This document shows positions 32,744 through 33,397 of a DNA stretch of 33,397 nucleotides, in pieces (positions within the stretch are counted from its first letter, which is position 1; each line of letters begins with the position of its first letter). The stretch is taken from assembly GCA_041484095.1 (NCBI GenBank), contig JBGPGW010000004.1, forward strand, positions 1 through 33,397, read 5' to 3'. The position numbers were made by a program, and so were the translations under genes. Under the pieces are notes generated by a model. The model did no database searches, had not been told where the DNA came from, and worked only from the letters and a program-made list of their open reading frames with translations. Origin of the DNA: JBGPGW01 sp041484095. Lineage in GTDB: Bacteria > Pseudomonadota > Alphaproteobacteria > CADEGL01.

Positions 32744-33154
32744 TTATTTGAGCGACTTCAGATAGGCGACGACGTTCTCGCGCTCTTTCTCGTCCTTGAG
32801 CTGGAACATCATCTTGTTGTTGACGCTCGCCTCGCCGAGATAGCCGGCGAGATACTTCTTCGGGTCTTCGAGATACTTGACGATCGATTTTTCGTCCCAG
32901 ACGAGGCCTTTCGCGCCGGCCTTGGTCATCGCGTCCGAATACTTGAAATCCGTACTTCCCGCTTTGCGTCCGACGACGCCGAGAAGATTCGGGCCGGTGG
33001 GCGAACTCTTGCCTGCGGTGACAGTGTGGCAAGCCTTGCACTTGGTGAAGACCTTCTCGCCGGCCGCTGCATCACCATCGGCCAGGGCCGAGCCGATGCC
33101 GATACCGGCGAAAGTGAAAAGGGTGAGGCACGCACCTGTGATCATTCGTCGCAT
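32744..33154 (-). CDS. Class I cytochrome c (c2/c-550-like), exported
   Basis: This encodes 136 residues from the ATG at 33154 with GGAG eight bases upstream. An N-terminal Sec signal (about 1-25, basic start then hydrophobic core, cut after 'SALA') sends it to the periplasm. The single haem motif is 'CKACH' (Cys39, Cys42, His43). The distal ligand is Met115 or Met116 in 'NNKMMFQL'. 'GPNLLGVVGRKAG' and the final 'VVAYLKSLK' helix are typical of cytochrome c2/c-550. It carries electrons between the bc1 complex, oxidases or dehydrogenases. Its length is normal for soluble cytochromes of this type. Confidence 0.95.
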   Translation of the reverse strand: MRRMITGACLTLFTFAGIGIGSALADGDAAAGEKVFTKCKACHTVTAGKSSPTGPNLLGVVGRKAGSTDFKYSDAMTKAGAKGLVWDEKSIVKYLEDPKKYLAGYLGEASVNNKMMFQLKDEKERENVVAYLKSLK

Positions 33155-33344
33155 AGGGCACTCCATGGGGTTTGGCGGCGCGGCATTTTGCGCGAAACGG
33201 CCCGGAACGCAACTGCCGTCTGCACGTCGCATCATAGTCTGTTAATCTATTTCCGCGAGGAACCGTATATGGCCGCATCTCTGCTGTGTCGACAGCATGG
33301 TTGCGGCTGCAGGCAGGGTCGGCCGCGAGGGGTGGGGATAATTC

Positions 33345-33397
33345 GTGAAGACTTACGTCGTGACCGGGGGGTGCGGCTTTATCGGCTCGCATCTGGC
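33345..33397 (+). CDS. NAD-dependent epimerase/dehydratase, 5' fragment (runs off the window)
   Basis: The frame begins at a GTG (33345) with a G-rich ribosome-binding site (GGGGATA) about 6-10 bases upstream. It encodes 17 residues before the edge. 'TGGCGFIGSHL' is the Rossmann loop of extended SDRs acting on nucleotide sugars, such as UDP-glucose 4-epimerase and dTDP-glucose dehydratase. Which one it is cannot be told from the fragment. Confidence 0.7.
   Translation, partial: MKTYVVTGGCGFIGSHL

Noticed and set aside
1..33397. tRNA, rRNA, CRISPR array, insertion sequence or integrase
   Set aside because: No T-loop-like GGTTCGAATCC context, no regularly spaced repeats and no transposase or recombinase motif were seen on either strand.

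Overview
The window looks like a GC-rich alphaproteobacterial chromosome segment. The main clues are a 600-residue bacterial-type aspartyl-tRNA synthetase, a small class I cytochrome c, a 27-residue Lys/Arg-rich protein, GC-rich third codon positions, and metabolic genes in short operons. I saw no rRNA, tRNA, CRISPR array, transposase or integrase. The genus cannot be fixed from the sequence alone.

Layout. (1) 1-2636: a small block of phage-like genes read rightwards: an SH3-like small protein, a tiny overlapping ORF, a scaffold-like protein, a coiled-coil protein and a basic protein. It ends in a strong hairpin terminator at 2602-2636. No terminase, portal, major capsid or integrase is visible, so it reads as a remnant or fragment. 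(2) 2730-4362: a divergent shikimate-dehydrogenase-like gene followed by an SDR. (3) 4395-6601: a tiny membrane-anchored protein, a luciferase-like flavin monooxygenase and a GDT1/UPF0016 cation transporter. (4) 6842-8545: a second phage-flavoured patch with a promoter-like site and hairpin, a Rz1-like lipoprotein, a CI/S24-type repressor whose self-cleavage residues look altered, and a small histone-like basic peptide with its own terminator.

(5) 8892-13992: an SpmA/SpmB fusion membrane protein. It is followed by a tight run of an SDR (with Cys in place of the catalytic Tyr), a tartrate/D-malate-type dehydrogenase and a DUF429-HIT fusion, then a rhodanese. (6) 14053-17655: a GNAT acetyltransferase and a cyclase-family hydrolase on the minus strand, diverging from an N-acyl-D-amino-acid deacylase. 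The 501-bp gap between them holds a compact set of nested inverted repeats (15880-15990) that resembles a structured RNA or dispersed repeat. (7) 17738-21224: aspS, a frameshifted Asp/Glu-racemase-superfamily gene, and ubiX. (8) 21221-31071, all minus strand: a hybrid histidine kinase with two receivers and an HPt domain, a 3-hydroxyacyl-CoA dehydrogenase, a seven-PAS histidine kinase built from tandem repeats, and apt. (9) 31366-33397: a class III aminotransferase, a cytochrome c, and the first 17 codons of a nucleotide-sugar epimerase-like gene.

I do not see one clear new multi-gene system. The best leads are the structured intergenic element at 15880-15990, the apparently cleavage-dead repressor, the DUF429-HIT fusion beside a Tyr-less SDR, and the tandem PAS array. 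Family assignments come from motif recognition by eye; no database search was run.
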